Notes under the pieces: model-generated
Told to the model about the DNA's origin: nothing
Databases searched by the model: none
Seen by the model: the letters and a program-made list of their open reading frames with translations, nothing else
DNA from: Leclercia adecarboxylata
Lineage (GTDB): Bacteria; Pseudomonadota; Gammaproteobacteria; Enterobacterales; Enterobacteriaceae
Direction: 5' to 3'
NCBI RefSeq assembly: GCF_006171285.1
Contig: NZ_CP040889.1
Span: 2,170,001-2,234,000 of the forward strand
DNA length: 64,000 nt
Part shown: positions 18,051 to 27,087 of the stretch, piece after piece
Layout of the letters: every line of letters starts with the position of its first letter
Position numbering within the stretch: position 1 is the first letter of the stretch
Translations under genes and position numbers: made by a program

Positions 18051-19034
18051 TTAGCCGATGATTTTCTTAAGACGGAAGTAACGACGCCCCAGGCGCCAGC
18101 GCTGACGCAAACCACGCGCGTTTTGCCAGATCATCGACCAGATGCCGCGATCGAACAGTTCCTGGGTGATTTCACGTTTTTTCGCGCTGTCTTCGATGTT
18201 GTTAATGCTGTGCAGAATACCCAGACCCTCTTTGGCGATTTGCCACTGACAGGCCGGGACACGCTTCACCTGTTCCGGGTGGCGCTTATTAATGGCGTCC
18301 AGCATTTCGAGGATCTTCATATAGTGACGTGACGAACGCATACGGGTGTCGTCGGTGCCAGGCGTATGGGAGACCGATGCAGAGTGGATCAGATAGTCGT
18401 AATAGACTTCGTCAATATACTGAACGCGTTTCGCGGTAAGCAGCACTTCTGTAGTCCAGGGAATATCCTGATGGCGCAGGCCATGCTCGAAGGTAAAACC
18501 CTGGGCTTTGATAAAGGCGTGGCGATAAATATTCAGCCAGGTGACATGCAGGAATTTGCGCGAGGCCAGCGCCATCTGCAGCCATTCGGGGCCGTCCAGT
18601 ACGCCGGTTGAGGCCAGTTTGTCGGATGGGAAAATCTTTTTCGACGGGCGGCCATCGTCATAAATATAGGTGCCGTTGCAGGTCGCGACATCCAGCTGGC
18701 CCGCAAAGGCGATCTCCAGCAGGCGCGGATACATGCCAGGGTAAATAACGTCATCAATATCCGGGAACGCAACGTATTCGCCGGTAGCCACGGCAAGGCC
18801 GGTATTGCGCGCGGCTGATACGCCGCCATTAGGCTGGTTAATGACCTGAAAATGGGTAAATTCGTCGGCATAGCGGGAAATAATTTCAGCTGAGCGATCC
18901 GTCGAGCCGTCATTAACAATAATCAGTTCCAGACTCGGTAAATTCTGCTGTTTAATGCTGTCAAAAAAAGCGCTCAGGAATTTTTCGCCATTATAAACGG
19001 CAACGATGAGGCTTAATTGAGGCGTTTCAGACAT
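18051..19034 (-). CDS. GT2 family glycosyltransferase, lipopolysaccharide core
   Basis: The 327-residue protein has a classical GT2 domain: LSLIVAVYNGEKFLSAFFDSI, IIVNDGSTDRSAEII, NQPNGGVSAARNTGLA, and the metal-binding DIDD in EYVAFPDIDDVIYPG. After it come GLRHQDIPWTTEVLLTA, resembling the catalytic ED/HQD loop, and a basic C-terminal tail (LRQRWRLGRRYFRLKK) that could bind the membrane. It lies between waaL and the unassigned transferase. It probably adds a sugar to the outer core; the specificity cannot be told from sequence. Confidence 0.8.
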   Translation of the reverse strand: MSETPQLSLIVAVYNGEKFLSAFFDSIKQQNLPSLELIIVNDGSTDRSAEIISRYADEFTHFQVINQPNGGVSAARNTGLAVATGEYVAFPDIDDVIYPGMYPRLLEIAFAGQLDVATCNGTYIYDDGRPSKKIFPSDKLASTGVLDGPEWLQMALASRKFLHVTWLNIYRHAFIKAQGFTFEHGLRHQDIPWTTEVLLTAKRVQYIDEVYYDYLIHSASVSHTPGTDDTRMRSSRHYMKILEMLDAINKRHPEQVKRVPACQWQIAKEGLGILHSINNIEDSAKKREITQELFDRGIWSMIWQNARGLRQRWRLGRRYFRLKKIIG

Positions 19035-19120
19035 GCTTTCTCCGTAAAAATACGCAGCAATTAAAAGGGTATAACCATTACATTCAACGGCATTTCGACA
19101 GCCGACAGGCTAAAGCGTTC

Positions 19121-19150
19121 CGCGCCAGAGTGTTAAACACCTCTGGCGCG
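19121..19150. terminator. Long hairpin downstream of waaL
   Basis: CGCGCCAGAG and CTCTGGCGCG form a perfect ten-base stem whose loop itself contains TGTT-A-AACA, so the 30 bases can form a near-complete cruciform. It starts ten bases beyond the waaL stop. No T-run follows on the minus strand, so it may be an attenuator or an mRNA-end structure inside the operon. Confidence 0.5.
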
Positions 19151-19159
19151 GATAAATTA

Positions 19160-20530
19160 TCAGGATGTTAGCTTTTCAGTCGGCGCAGGGCGTAGCGCGC
19201 ACATGCCAACCAGCAGGCCGGTCAGTAACATATACTGCTCAAGATAGTGATCTTTGAGGTTATGGTCGACCATGGTTCGGCAGAAGAAGCCGACGGTAAA
19301 GAGCAGCAGGAACATCCCTACCATCATTTTACCGCGACGGAACTCCCGCCAACCGATATACCAGCAGCCCACCAGCAGGAGCAGCCAGCCCGCGATGCCG
19401 ACAACACCGTTCTGAATACCGAATTCAATCAGGCCGTAGTGGCTGTGGGGAATGTTAATGCGGTTATCCTGGGTATCCCGGCGCAGCACATAGCGGAAGG
19501 CCTCTTTTTTGGCTCCTACGCCTGCCGGGTGTTCGGCAATTAACATCCAGCCCTGGTGGAAGAAGCTGGCCCGACAGCCATTAGAATGGTTCATCGGTAC
19601 ACCCAGACTGTTTACCGGTACGGCACCGTCTGTTTTGTTATAGCAAAAGCTGGTGAAAGGAGCATTCCAGCCAGCAATGGCATCACTTTCAAGGGTTTGC
19701 CAGCGTGGGTCAGTTTTCCAGGAGGCATAGCCGAGCAGCGCAGAGGCAACAATAAGGCCAACCAGAATACCACCGGTGACGATAACCCGGCTGCGGCGCA
19801 TGCTGTGCAGGCTCAGCAGGATAAATGTAGAGAAAAGGCTACCGACCAGACCGATGGTGCCCCAGCGGGTATCCACCAGCGCGGTACAGACCAGGTTGCT
19901 CAACAGGATCAGCGTCAGGAACGGGGTTTTCAGGCGCAGGAAGCGTTGTTTTAACAGACCGCGCGCCAGCAACTCCGCAAGGATAAAGCCGGTGATCATG
20001 TTGATCTGGAAGCTCATGCGGGTGCGGTTATAGACAATCCGCGTTTCGCCCCAGTGAATAAAGCCGTCACGCCAGTAGAGCCAGAGAGTATCAAGCAGAT
20101 GGACGCAGACCACGCCCCAGAAAAAGAGGATCACCAGCGTAAAGTAGCGCGCGGCGGTCACGGAAGGGTATGTCCTTTGGATCGCCGGTAATAGTACCAG
20201 GCCCGCACAGAACAGTAATACCGGACGTAACCACTGGCCGCTCCAGGCAGAAACCATCTCTTTTATGTCTGGCGCGACAAAAAAACCATTAATCAGAATA
20301 AAGAAAGTTAACGCCCATATAACAATAAGAACGAACTTAATTTTGCTTAAATCCAGCCGTTGTCTGGTAGTGCTTTTGCTAAAAAACAGACCAAGGGCGA
20401 CAGCAACAATGGGATAAATCAAACCATTGCGGTGAAACGGCAGCTGATCGTTGGGAATAGGCCAGACAAAACATAAAGCCAGTACAGCAAGGACTAACAG
20501 ACCTGTCAGAATGTTACGAGTATTTGTCAT
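19160..20530 (-). CDS. waaL: O-antigen ligase
   Basis: The 456-residue inner-membrane protein has about ten to twelve predicted helices and a large periplasmic loop at residues 270-375. That loop ends in RINIPHSHYGLIEFGIQNG, where the HSH segment corresponds to the conserved WaaL histidine region, and contains the Wzy_C-type context before LLLVGCWYIGWREF. WaaL joins polymerised O-antigen from undecaprenyl diphosphate to the finished core at the periplasmic face. The sequence is diverged, as is usual for ligases matched to a specific core. It is the first gene of a four-gene leftward operon and is divergent from the GT4 gene at 20785. Confidence 0.85.
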   Translation of the reverse strand: MTNTRNILTGLLVLAVLALCFVWPIPNDQLPFHRNGLIYPIVAVALGLFFSKSTTRQRLDLSKIKFVLIVIWALTFFILINGFFVAPDIKEMVSAWSGQWLRPVLLFCAGLVLLPAIQRTYPSVTAARYFTLVILFFWGVVCVHLLDTLWLYWRDGFIHWGETRIVYNRTRMSFQINMITGFILAELLARGLLKQRFLRLKTPFLTLILLSNLVCTALVDTRWGTIGLVGSLFSTFILLSLHSMRRSRVIVTGGILVGLIVASALLGYASWKTDPRWQTLESDAIAGWNAPFTSFCYNKTDGAVPVNSLGVPMNHSNGCRASFFHQGWMLIAEHPAGVGAKKEAFRYVLRRDTQDNRINIPHSHYGLIEFGIQNGVVGIAGWLLLLVGCWYIGWREFRRGKMMVGMFLLLFTVGFFCRTMVDHNLKDHYLEQYMLLTGLLVGMCALRPAPTEKLTS

Positions 20531-20738
20531 ATATTTTGGGCTGGTTAAGGATTTTCGGTTCTTACCGGCTAATTAACAATGCAGTGAGCGATTTCCACGG
20601 TTTTTCAGTGGGAAATAAAAAGCCAAAGAAAACTATCACAAATACCTGACCTACAGAAGGACAATGTTTGTAAGCAAGAATAATCCCTATCGCGCCTTCA
20701 GGTACCGGGAGTTTATGTATTACCGGGGCCGTAACGGT

Positions 20739-20744
20739 TATAAT
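20739..20744 (+). promoter_or_regulatory. Candidate -10 box of the rightward GT4 gene
   Basis: TATAAT lies 40 bases before the start codon in the 254-base divergent region. No convincing -35 is present. I looked for the RfaH ops element (GGCGGTAG) in this region on both strands and saw none. Confidence 0.4.
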
Positions 20745-20784
20745 TTGTTGTTATGCCAGCTATTGCACAATAACCAGGAAAAGT

Positions 20785-21888
20785 ATGCATATTGTTCACA
20801 CTGAAGCAGACGGGGGTAAGGGCGGCCAGCCGTTACGCATTATTAATGAATCTCTTGGGATGATTCAGCACGGCCATCAGGTGACCATACTTTGCCCGGA
20901 AAGTGCCCCGCTGCACGCCCTGGCACGCGATGCCGGGTTAACGGTGGTCACCATGCCGTTAAGGCGTAAAAATCTTCATAGCCTGCAGCAGCTGCGCGGC
21001 TGGCTGAAAGCGAACCGCCACTCTGTTGATGTCATAAACAGTCACAATTCTGCCGATACCTGGCTGGTGGCGCTGGCTAATCTCACCCTGTCGAATCCGG
21101 TCCCGCTGGTGCGTACCCGTCATGCCTCCGGCGTCCCGCGCAATAACTGGACCACCCGCTGGCTGTTTCGTAAAGCCTGCGCCCATATCGTGACCACCGG
21201 AGAGGCGCTGCGTCAGCAAATGGCGGACATCGGCGTGCCGATGGCCCAGAGCACGTCAGTACCCAGCGGCGTGGATACGCAGCGTTTTCATCCGGCGGAT
21301 AAACAGCAGGCCCGGGCGCACTGCGGTCTGTCGCAGGAGGATTTCTGGCTGGGGGTAGTGTCGCATCTGCGTCCAAACAAAGGCCATAGCGTGCTGTTAC
21401 GCGCTCTCGCTGCCATTGATAACCCGCACATTAAGCTGGCGATTGTCGGTGAAGGGCCGCATAAAGCGACGCTGGAGCAGGAGATCGTGGCGCAGGGGTT
21501 ACAGGAGCGGGTGGTGATGGCGGGGCACCGCAGCGATCCGGAGCGCTGGTTCCCGGCGTTTGATATCGCGCTCAGTCCTTCGCACGATATGGAGGGCGTT
21601 CCGCAGGGGGTACTGCAATCGCTGGCCTCGCGGATCGCGACCATTGCCACCGACGCAGGCGGCACGGCAGATGCGGTGATTAACGGCCAGACCGGGATGT
21701 TGATTGCGCAGCGCGACGAAGCGGCGCTGCGCGAGGCGATTGTGAAGCTGTATGAGGACGCTTTGCTGCGCGAAACGCTGGCGCAGCAGGGTTACGATTA
21801 CCTGTGCAGCCATTTTACCCGGGAGTGCATGCTTGAGTCGATGGAGAAGGTCTTCTCCACCGCGGCTCAGCGCAGCAGTTCGCGATAG
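20785..21888 (+). CDS. GT4 family glycosyltransferase, lipopolysaccharide core
   Basis: The 367-residue GT-B enzyme has an N-terminal Glyco_transf_4 domain (HTEADGGKGGQPLRIINES, ending VPSGVDTQRFHP) and a C-terminal Glycos_transf_1 domain (WLGVVSHLRPNKGHSVLLRAL, LAIVGEGP, VVMAGHRSDPERWFPAFDI). In the usual EX7E donor-binding motif the first Glu is present (DMEGVPQG) but the second position is Gln. It is the only rightward gene in the core locus and overlaps the wabG-like gene tail-to-tail by 22 bases. In Klebsiella-type cores, WabH is a GT4 enzyme adding GlcNAc to galacturonate; this could be its equivalent but I cannot confirm it. Confidence 0.8.
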   Translation: MHIVHTEADGGKGGQPLRIINESLGMIQHGHQVTILCPESAPLHALARDAGLTVVTMPLRRKNLHSLQQLRGWLKANRHSVDVINSHNSADTWLVALANLTLSNPVPLVRTRHASGVPRNNWTTRWLFRKACAHIVTTGEALRQQMADIGVPMAQSTSVPSGVDTQRFHPADKQQARAHCGLSQEDFWLGVVSHLRPNKGHSVLLRALAAIDNPHIKLAIVGEGPHKATLEQEIVAQGLQERVVMAGHRSDPERWFPAFDIALSPSHDMEGVPQGVLQSLASRIATIATDAGGTADAVINGQTGMLIAQRDEAALREAIVKLYEDALLRETLAQQGYDYLCSHFTRECMLESMEKVFSTAAQRSSSR

Positions 21889-22976
21889 AGTGCCTGCAGC
21901 TCTTTCGCCATTCGCTCCAGGGTATAAGGCTCAGCAGTCGCGCGTGCTGCTGCTGAGTAATCAGTGCCCTGCCTGCGTCCTTCAAGCCAGAGTCCGATTG
22001 TCTGCTGATAACCGTCGCTGTCGAGCGCGTCGCGTACCCAGCCGTTTACCCCCTCTTCAATCCACTCCGCCGCACCGCAGCCATGGCTGGTGAGCAGCGG
22101 CAGGCCGCAGGCCAGCGCTTCGACACAGACGTTCGGGAAGGGATCGTAAAGCGTCGGCAGGATCAGCGCGTCGGCGGTGCCGTAAACCTGGCGCACGTCG
22201 GCAACCGGCCCCAGAAAACGTACCCGGGATGCCACACCGAGCGTCTGCGCCAGCTTTTCAAATTTGCGGGCGTGCTTGTCGCGCCCGGCAATCAGCAGCC
22301 AGACGTCAGGATGCGGCACAATGGCCCGCAGCGCCGTCGCCACCCCTTTACGGCTGAAGCCGGAACCCACATAGGCCAGAACAGGCGCATTCTGTGGGAT
22401 CCCCTGCGCATCGCGCAGAGAGTGCGTGCGCACCGCCGGGCTGAAGTGGTTGGTATCCACACCGTTGTAGATCACCGTCAGCTTGTCATCCGTCAGGCCA
22501 AAGCGGCGGGCAATATCGTCCCGCACCATCTTCGAGTTGCAGATCACTTTGCGCAGTGCAGGGTGAGTAAACATCTGCGCTTCCGCCCGCAAAATATAGC
22601 GATGGTAGCGGCTCAGGGACTGCGCCCAGCGCGCCAGCGGCGACTGGATGCGGTTGTACTGCTCAAGCCAGGTGGCGTGTACGCCGTCACCGGCCCGGAA
22701 GATGGTTGCCCCCGGAATGCGCTCGTGGCTCTGCACGATATCGAACTGCGCAAACTGCGCCGCCGCGGCGTCGGCAAAGCCCGATTCGCGGTCAAGGCGG
22801 TTACGGAATGAGGGATTAACGGTCAGCGTTTTCCAGCCAGCGGCATCTTCCCACTGGCGGGCGATCAGCGTGACGTCCAGGGCCGTATCCTGAGCCAGGA
22901 CGTTCAGCGCGCGGGAGACGAAGCGCTCCGCGCCGCCGTTAGGGTTATAGGTCTGTCGGACGATAGCCAGCTTCAT
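21867..22976 (-). CDS. wabG: WabG/WaaG-type GT4 glycosyltransferase
   Basis: The 369-residue GT4 enzyme opens KLAIVRQTYNPNGGAERFVSRAL, resembling Klebsiella WabG as I recall it, with FDIVQSHERIPGATIFRAGDGVH and the hinge VIYNGVDTNHFSP. The donor motif LPTLYDPFPNVCVEAL has the acidic residue pair. WabG adds galacturonic acid (WaaG adds glucose) to heptose II of the inner core. The assignment as WabG rather than WaaG rests on these openings and on the Klebsiella-like waaE, so the sugar is uncertain. It is the last gene of the hldD operon, overlapping waaQ by four bases. Confidence 0.7.
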   Translation of the reverse strand: MKLAIVRQTYNPNGGAERFVSRALNVLAQDTALDVTLIARQWEDAAGWKTLTVNPSFRNRLDRESGFADAAAAQFAQFDIVQSHERIPGATIFRAGDGVHATWLEQYNRIQSPLARWAQSLSRYHRYILRAEAQMFTHPALRKVICNSKMVRDDIARRFGLTDDKLTVIYNGVDTNHFSPAVRTHSLRDAQGIPQNAPVLAYVGSGFSRKGVATALRAIVPHPDVWLLIAGRDKHARKFEKLAQTLGVASRVRFLGPVADVRQVYGTADALILPTLYDPFPNVCVEALACGLPLLTSHGCGAAEWIEEGVNGWVRDALDSDGYQQTIGLWLEGRRQGTDYSAAARATAEPYTLERMAKELQALYRELLR

Positions 22977-24076
22977 GCCGGATTTTCCAGCAGCAGGGTA
23001 TCAATGGCGCTCAGCACCATTTGCGGGGTGATGGCCGTAATACAGTCGGAGACGCCGCTGTCGCCGCAGCCCGCTTTACCGCAGGGCTGACAGGTAAATC
23101 CGGCGGTGATGACGCGGTAGTTCACCCCCCACGGCGCCCATTTGATCGCCCCGGTCGGGCCGAAGATGGCGACGGTCGGGGTGCCCACGGCGCTGGCGAG
23201 GTGCATCGGCATAGAGTCGACGCCGAAATAGATCCGTGCATGCTTCATCAGCGCACCCAGCTCTTTCAGGTTCAGCTGGCCGCTCAAATCAAACACCGGC
23301 TGGGTGAGCGCGGCGCGCAGCTCATCCATATAGGCGGTCTCTTCTTTTGACGGCGCGGCGGAGAGGATAATGGGCAGGCCGCGGGCCGCCAGCGTATCGA
23401 TGGTCGCCGCCAGCTTGTTGATATCCCAGGCCTTAAACATCCAGCGCGACGTGGGATGGACCAGAATATAAGAGCCGCTGCTCAGCCCGAATCCGGCCAG
23501 TTTCTCCGCAATCGACGCTTCTGCCGCGTCGCCCGGCACAAACAGGGTATGTTTGTCGGCATCGGTCTGCGGATGAATGCCGATCCGCCGCAGCGCATCC
23601 AGGTTCACCTCCACCATATGGCGGCTGTTATCCTGGATCGCCGGATAGAGGGTGGTAAAGGATTTCACCCAGCGACGACGCGCCAGCCCGCCACGCTTAT
23701 CAGGCTTAAAGCCGACGGAGACGCGGGGCTTCAGCCGACGCGCCAGACGGGCGCCGTGCCAGTGTTCGGTCAGGTTGATCAGCACGTCGTAGTCACGCCC
23801 TTTCAGGGTGTTCAGCAACGCACGGTACAGCCGGAACTGCGCGAACCAGCCTTTTTTACGCCAGTTACGCCCGATGGTGTGCACCTGGTCGATAAACGGA
23901 TGGCTGGTGAGCATCGCCTGGGTGTCGTCATACACCAGGGCATCCACTTCGACGTTGGGATAGTTAGTTTTCAACACCGTAAAGACCGGCGAGGTCAGCA
24001 GAACGTCACCGTGATGACGCAGCTTAACGATCAGCACGCGCTTCGGTGGGCGCTCCGCTGAGAAAAAATCAGACAT
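22973..24076 (-). CDS. waaQ: Lipopolysaccharide heptosyltransferase III
   Basis: The 367-residue GT9 enzyme adds the branch heptose III to heptose II. It shows RVLIVKLRHHGDVLLTSPVF at the N-terminus, LVHPTSRWMFKAWDINKLAATI, and the donor site YFGVDSMPMHLASAVGTPTVAIFGPTG. A cysteine-rich loop near the end (FTCQPCGKAGCGDSGVSDC) is typical of WaaQ. It overlaps waaC by eight bases upstream and the wabG-like gene by four bases, so the whole set is translationally coupled. Confidence 0.92.
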   Translation of the reverse strand: MSDFFSAERPPKRVLIVKLRHHGDVLLTSPVFTVLKTNYPNVEVDALVYDDTQAMLTSHPFIDQVHTIGRNWRKKGWFAQFRLYRALLNTLKGRDYDVLINLTEHWHGARLARRLKPRVSVGFKPDKRGGLARRRWVKSFTTLYPAIQDNSRHMVEVNLDALRRIGIHPQTDADKHTLFVPGDAAEASIAEKLAGFGLSSGSYILVHPTSRWMFKAWDINKLAATIDTLAARGLPIILSAAPSKEETAYMDELRAALTQPVFDLSGQLNLKELGALMKHARIYFGVDSMPMHLASAVGTPTVAIFGPTGAIKWAPWGVNYRVITAGFTCQPCGKAGCGDSGVSDCITAITPQMVLSAIDTLLLENPA

Positions 24077-25052
24077 AGGCTCTCTCTGCTGCCAGCAAAG
24101 GCTCTAATTGCGCAAATACCGCAGTGGCGGACAGGTCGCTCAGCTGCGATGAATGTTCCGGGCGGCAGATATATTGATTTTTGCCGTAGCCGCCAATCAG
24201 ACCCGGATCCGTCGGGCCGTAAAGCGTAATATTAGGACGATCCAGCGCCGCCGTCAGGTGGCTGAGTCCGGTATCAACCGAGACGACTGCCGTTGCTCCC
24301 GCCAGCTCCTGCGCGACGCCATCCAGCTTCATGCGGGGCAGCACGTCCACGTATGCAAACCCTTCTGCCAGACGTTTCGCCCTCGCCTCTTCGTGCGGGG
24401 CGCCCCATGGCAGCCGGATGCGCAGGCCCGCGTTGCCCAGCAGGCCGATAAGCTCACGCCAGTGCGCTTCCGGCCAGTGTTTATCATCCCGGGTGGTGGC
24501 GTGCAGGAAGATGAGATAAGGCGCGTCTGGTTTTGCATCGTGCAGGAAATGCTGCGAAATCGCATAGTCGCCCTGCATCTCTGGTCTGGCATAACCCAGG
24601 CTTTTGGCGAACAGCTCCCGGGTGCGTTCTACCGCGTGCTGCTGTTTAGCGATGGCGTGACGGCGGTTGTAGAACAGGCTGGCCAGCGGTTCGCGGGCGC
24701 TCTGCCAGTCCATGCCGTGCTTCACGCCGTGCGCCAGCCGGGTGACCAGCGCCGCGCTTTTCACCAGCCCCTGGGCATCGATAATGGCGTCGTAACGCTG
24801 CGCCTGCACCGCGTCGCGAAAGGCCTTACGCTCGGCCTTGATCGGGGCGGAGAACCAGGCTTTGCGCCAGCGACGGATCGCCACCGGGATCACCCGGTCG
24901 ACGGCGGCATGCCAGGTGGGGATCTGCGCGAAGCCTTCTTCAACTACCCAGTCAAAACGGATGCCCGGAATCGCCTGCATGGCGTCAGTGAGCGCGGGCA
25001 GGGTGTGCAGCACATCGCCCATGGAGGAGGTTTTAACGATCAGTACCCGCAT
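24069..25052 (-). CDS. waaC: Lipopolysaccharide heptosyltransferase I
   Basis: The 327-residue GT9 enzyme transfers the first L-glycero-D-manno-heptose to Kdo. It starts MRVLIVKTSSMGDVLHTLPAL, has RFDWVVEEGFAQIPTWHAAVD and the catalytic-region DAQGLVKSA, and ends with the donor site AVVSVDTGLSHLTAALDRPNI. Length and motifs match E. coli WaaC (RfaC). It lies three bases after waaF. Confidence 0.96.
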   Translation of the reverse strand: MRVLIVKTSSMGDVLHTLPALTDAMQAIPGIRFDWVVEEGFAQIPTWHAAVDRVIPVAIRRWRKAWFSAPIKAERKAFRDAVQAQRYDAIIDAQGLVKSAALVTRLAHGVKHGMDWQSAREPLASLFYNRRHAIAKQQHAVERTRELFAKSLGYARPEMQGDYAISQHFLHDAKPDAPYLIFLHATTRDDKHWPEAHWRELIGLLGNAGLRIRLPWGAPHEEARAKRLAEGFAYVDVLPRMKLDGVAQELAGATAVVSVDTGLSHLTAALDRPNITLYGPTDPGLIGGYGKNQYICRPEHSSQLSDLSATAVFAQLEPLLAAERAYV

Positions 25053-25055
25053 CCG

Positions 25056-26102
25056 TTACCCTTCTTCGCTCAACAGCAGTTCGTTGAGCTCGTCGAGGAC
25101 ACGCTGCGGGGTAATGTCGATCAGGCTCTGGTGATAGCCTTCGGCGGCGTCACCTTTACGCACTTTGTGGTAGCCGGTGATTAGACGAATGACGCGCGCC
25201 TTACTGGACAGCGGCGGCGTGAAGTCCGGGCTGCTCGGGCCGTACAGCGCCACCAGCGGGCGATTCAGCGCCGCGGCTACGTGCATCAGGCCGGAGTCGT
25301 TTGTCACCACCGCCTTACAGGCGGCGAGCAGGATCACCGCCTGCTCCAGCTGGGTCTCCCCGGCCAGGTTACGGCACCAGGCCTGCTGCTCGATGCTCAG
25401 GGCGGCGAGAATTTCATTGCCCGCCTCGTGATCTTTCGCCGAGCCGAACAGGACAATCTGATAGCCTTCATCGATCAGCTGCTTCGCCAGATCGGCATAG
25501 TGATAGTGCGGCCAGCGCTTCGCCGGGCCGAACTCCGCGCCGGGGCAGAAGCCAATCATCGGGCGATCGGCCAGCAGGCCAAAGGTGTTGCAGGTGTGGG
25601 ATTTCTCACCCTCGTTGACCTGAAGCTGCGGCCAGAGCAGCGGCTGCGGCAGATCTTTCGCGCTGCGCATCACCCCTTTGTCGTAGGCCAGCGCCACGTA
25701 GCGCTCTACCATCAGCGGCCAGGCCTCTTTATCCAGTACGCGGGCGTCATTCAGCAGGCCGTAGCGCATCTCGCCGCGCCAGCCGGTGCGGTGCGGCACC
25801 CCCGCAAAGAACGGGACAAGGGCAGACTTAAAGGAGTTAGGCAGCACGAAGGCGCGGTCGTAGCGTTTGTCGCGCAGGTTATGGCCGAGCTTGCGGCGCT
25901 CTGCGAGCTCCAGCGCCCCGTGGCCGAGCGGCATCGGGATCGCCTCGTTAACTTCTGGCATCCGCGATAACAGCGGACGGCACCACGCGGGTGCCATCAC
26001 GTCAATTATCGCCTGGGGATAGCGCGCCTTGAGCGTGCGATAGAGACTTTGCGACATCATCATGTCGCCCACCCATGACGGGCCGATCACCAGTATCTTC
26101 AT
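25056..26102 (-). CDS. waaF: Lipopolysaccharide heptosyltransferase II
   Basis: The 348-residue GT9 enzyme adds heptose II to heptose I. It begins MKILVIGPSWVGDMMMSQSLY, has FCPGAEFGPAKRWPHYHYADL and ends with the donor site AVVTNDSGLMHVAAALNRPLV followed by ALYGPSSPDFTPPL. All match E. coli WaaF (RfaF). It lies nine bases after hldD and three bases before waaC. Confidence 0.96.
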   Translation of the reverse strand: MKILVIGPSWVGDMMMSQSLYRTLKARYPQAIIDVMAPAWCRPLLSRMPEVNEAIPMPLGHGALELAERRKLGHNLRDKRYDRAFVLPNSFKSALVPFFAGVPHRTGWRGEMRYGLLNDARVLDKEAWPLMVERYVALAYDKGVMRSAKDLPQPLLWPQLQVNEGEKSHTCNTFGLLADRPMIGFCPGAEFGPAKRWPHYHYADLAKQLIDEGYQIVLFGSAKDHEAGNEILAALSIEQQAWCRNLAGETQLEQAVILLAACKAVVTNDSGLMHVAAALNRPLVALYGPSSPDFTPPLSSKARVIRLITGYHKVRKGDAAEGYHQSLIDITPQRVLDELNELLLSEEG

Positions 26103-26111
26103 GCTTATTTC

Positions 26112-27044
26112 TTACGCCTTGCGGTTCAGCCAGGCCATATATTCCGTTACCCCTTCGGCAACGGTCTTGAACGGCTTGTCATAGCCCGCAGCGCGCAGGT
26201 TGGTCAGATCTGCCTGAGTAAATGCCTGATAGCGGCCTTTCAGCTTATCCGGGAACGGGATGTACTCAATGCTGCCTTTCTGGTGGTACGCCAGGGTTGC
26301 GTCAGCCACCGCCTGGAAGGACTCTGCGCGACCGGTCCCCAGGTTGAAAATGCCGGAAACGCCGTTTTCCCAGAACCACAGGTTAACTGCCGCCACGTCA
26401 CCCACGTAGACGAAGTCACGCTTGAAGCCATCGCTGCCTTCGAACAGTTTCGGGGTTTCGCCGTTGTTCAACTGGGTATTGAGGTGGAAGGCCACGCTCG
26501 CCATGCTGCCTTTGTGGCCTTCGCGCGGTCCGTAGACGTTGAAGTAGCGGAAGCCGACAATCTGGGAGTTCGCTTCTGGCAGCACCTGGCGCACGTATTC
26601 GTCGAACAGGAACTTGGAGTAGCCATAAACGTTCAGCGGCTGCTCGTATTCGCGGGATTCGATGAAGTCGGAGGTGCGTCCGCCGTAGGTCGCCGCAGAA
26701 GAGGCGTACAGGAACGGAATTTCGCGCTCCAGGCAGTAGTGCAGGATCTCTTTAGAGTACTGGTAGTTATTGTCCATCATATACTTGCCGTCCCACTCGG
26801 TGGTGGAGGAGCAAGCACCTTCATGGAAGATTGCGTCGATATCGCCGAACTCTTCGCCCGCCATAATCTGGATCAGAAAGTCTTCTTTATCCATGTAGTC
26901 GGCAATGTTCAGATCCACCAGGTTTACGAACTTGGTGCCGTCTTTCAGGTTGTCCACCACCAGAATGTCGGTGATGCCTTTGTCATTGAGGGCCTTGATA
27001 ATGTTGCTGCCGATAAAGCCCGCGCCGCCGGTAACGATGATCAT
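26112..27044 (-). CDS. hldD: ADP-L-glycero-D-manno-heptose-6-epimerase
   Basis: The 310-residue short-chain dehydrogenase-type epimerase makes the ADP-heptose used by WaaC, WaaF and WaaQ encoded downstream. It has the NADP-binding [14 protein letters not shown], the catalytic YGYSK and the substrate loop [19 protein letters not shown]. The start is ATG 27042-27044 ([12 protein letters not shown]); the reading frame runs 15 codons further up without family support. It leads a five-gene leftward operon, hldD-waaF-waaC-waaQ-wabG. Confidence 0.97.
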   Translation of the reverse strand: MIIVTGGAGFIGSNIIKALNDKGITDILVVDNLKDGTKFVNLVDLNIADYMDKEDFLIQIMAGEEFGDIDAIFHEGACSSTTEWDGKYMMDNNYQYSKEILHYCLEREIPFLYASSAATYGGRTSDFIESREYEQPLNVYGYSKFLFDEYVRQVLPEANSQIVGFRYFNVYGPREGHKGSMASVAFHLNTQLNNGETPKLFEGSDGFKRDFVYVGDVAAVNLWFWENGVSGIFNLGTGRAESFQAVADATLAYHQKGSIEYIPFPDKLKGRYQAFTQADLTNLRAAGYDKPFKTVAEGVTEYMAWLNRKA

Positions 27045-27067
27045 AACTGTAACCTTTGAAGTGTGGA

Positions 27068-27087
27068 GCCCGGGGACAATCCCGGGC
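27068..27087. other. GC-rich hairpin in the leader of the hldD operon
   Basis: GCCCGGG and CCCGGGC pair around a six-base loop 24 bases upstream of the hldD start codon, so the hairpin would lie in the 5' untranslated region of the core operon. It has no T-run on the minus strand. Its role is unknown; see the findings. Confidence 0.5.

Noticed and set aside
20531..20784. RfaH ops/JUMPstart element for the core operons
   Set aside because: I looked for GGCGGTAG on both strands here and in the leader of hldD and saw no match, so RfaH control is not claimed.
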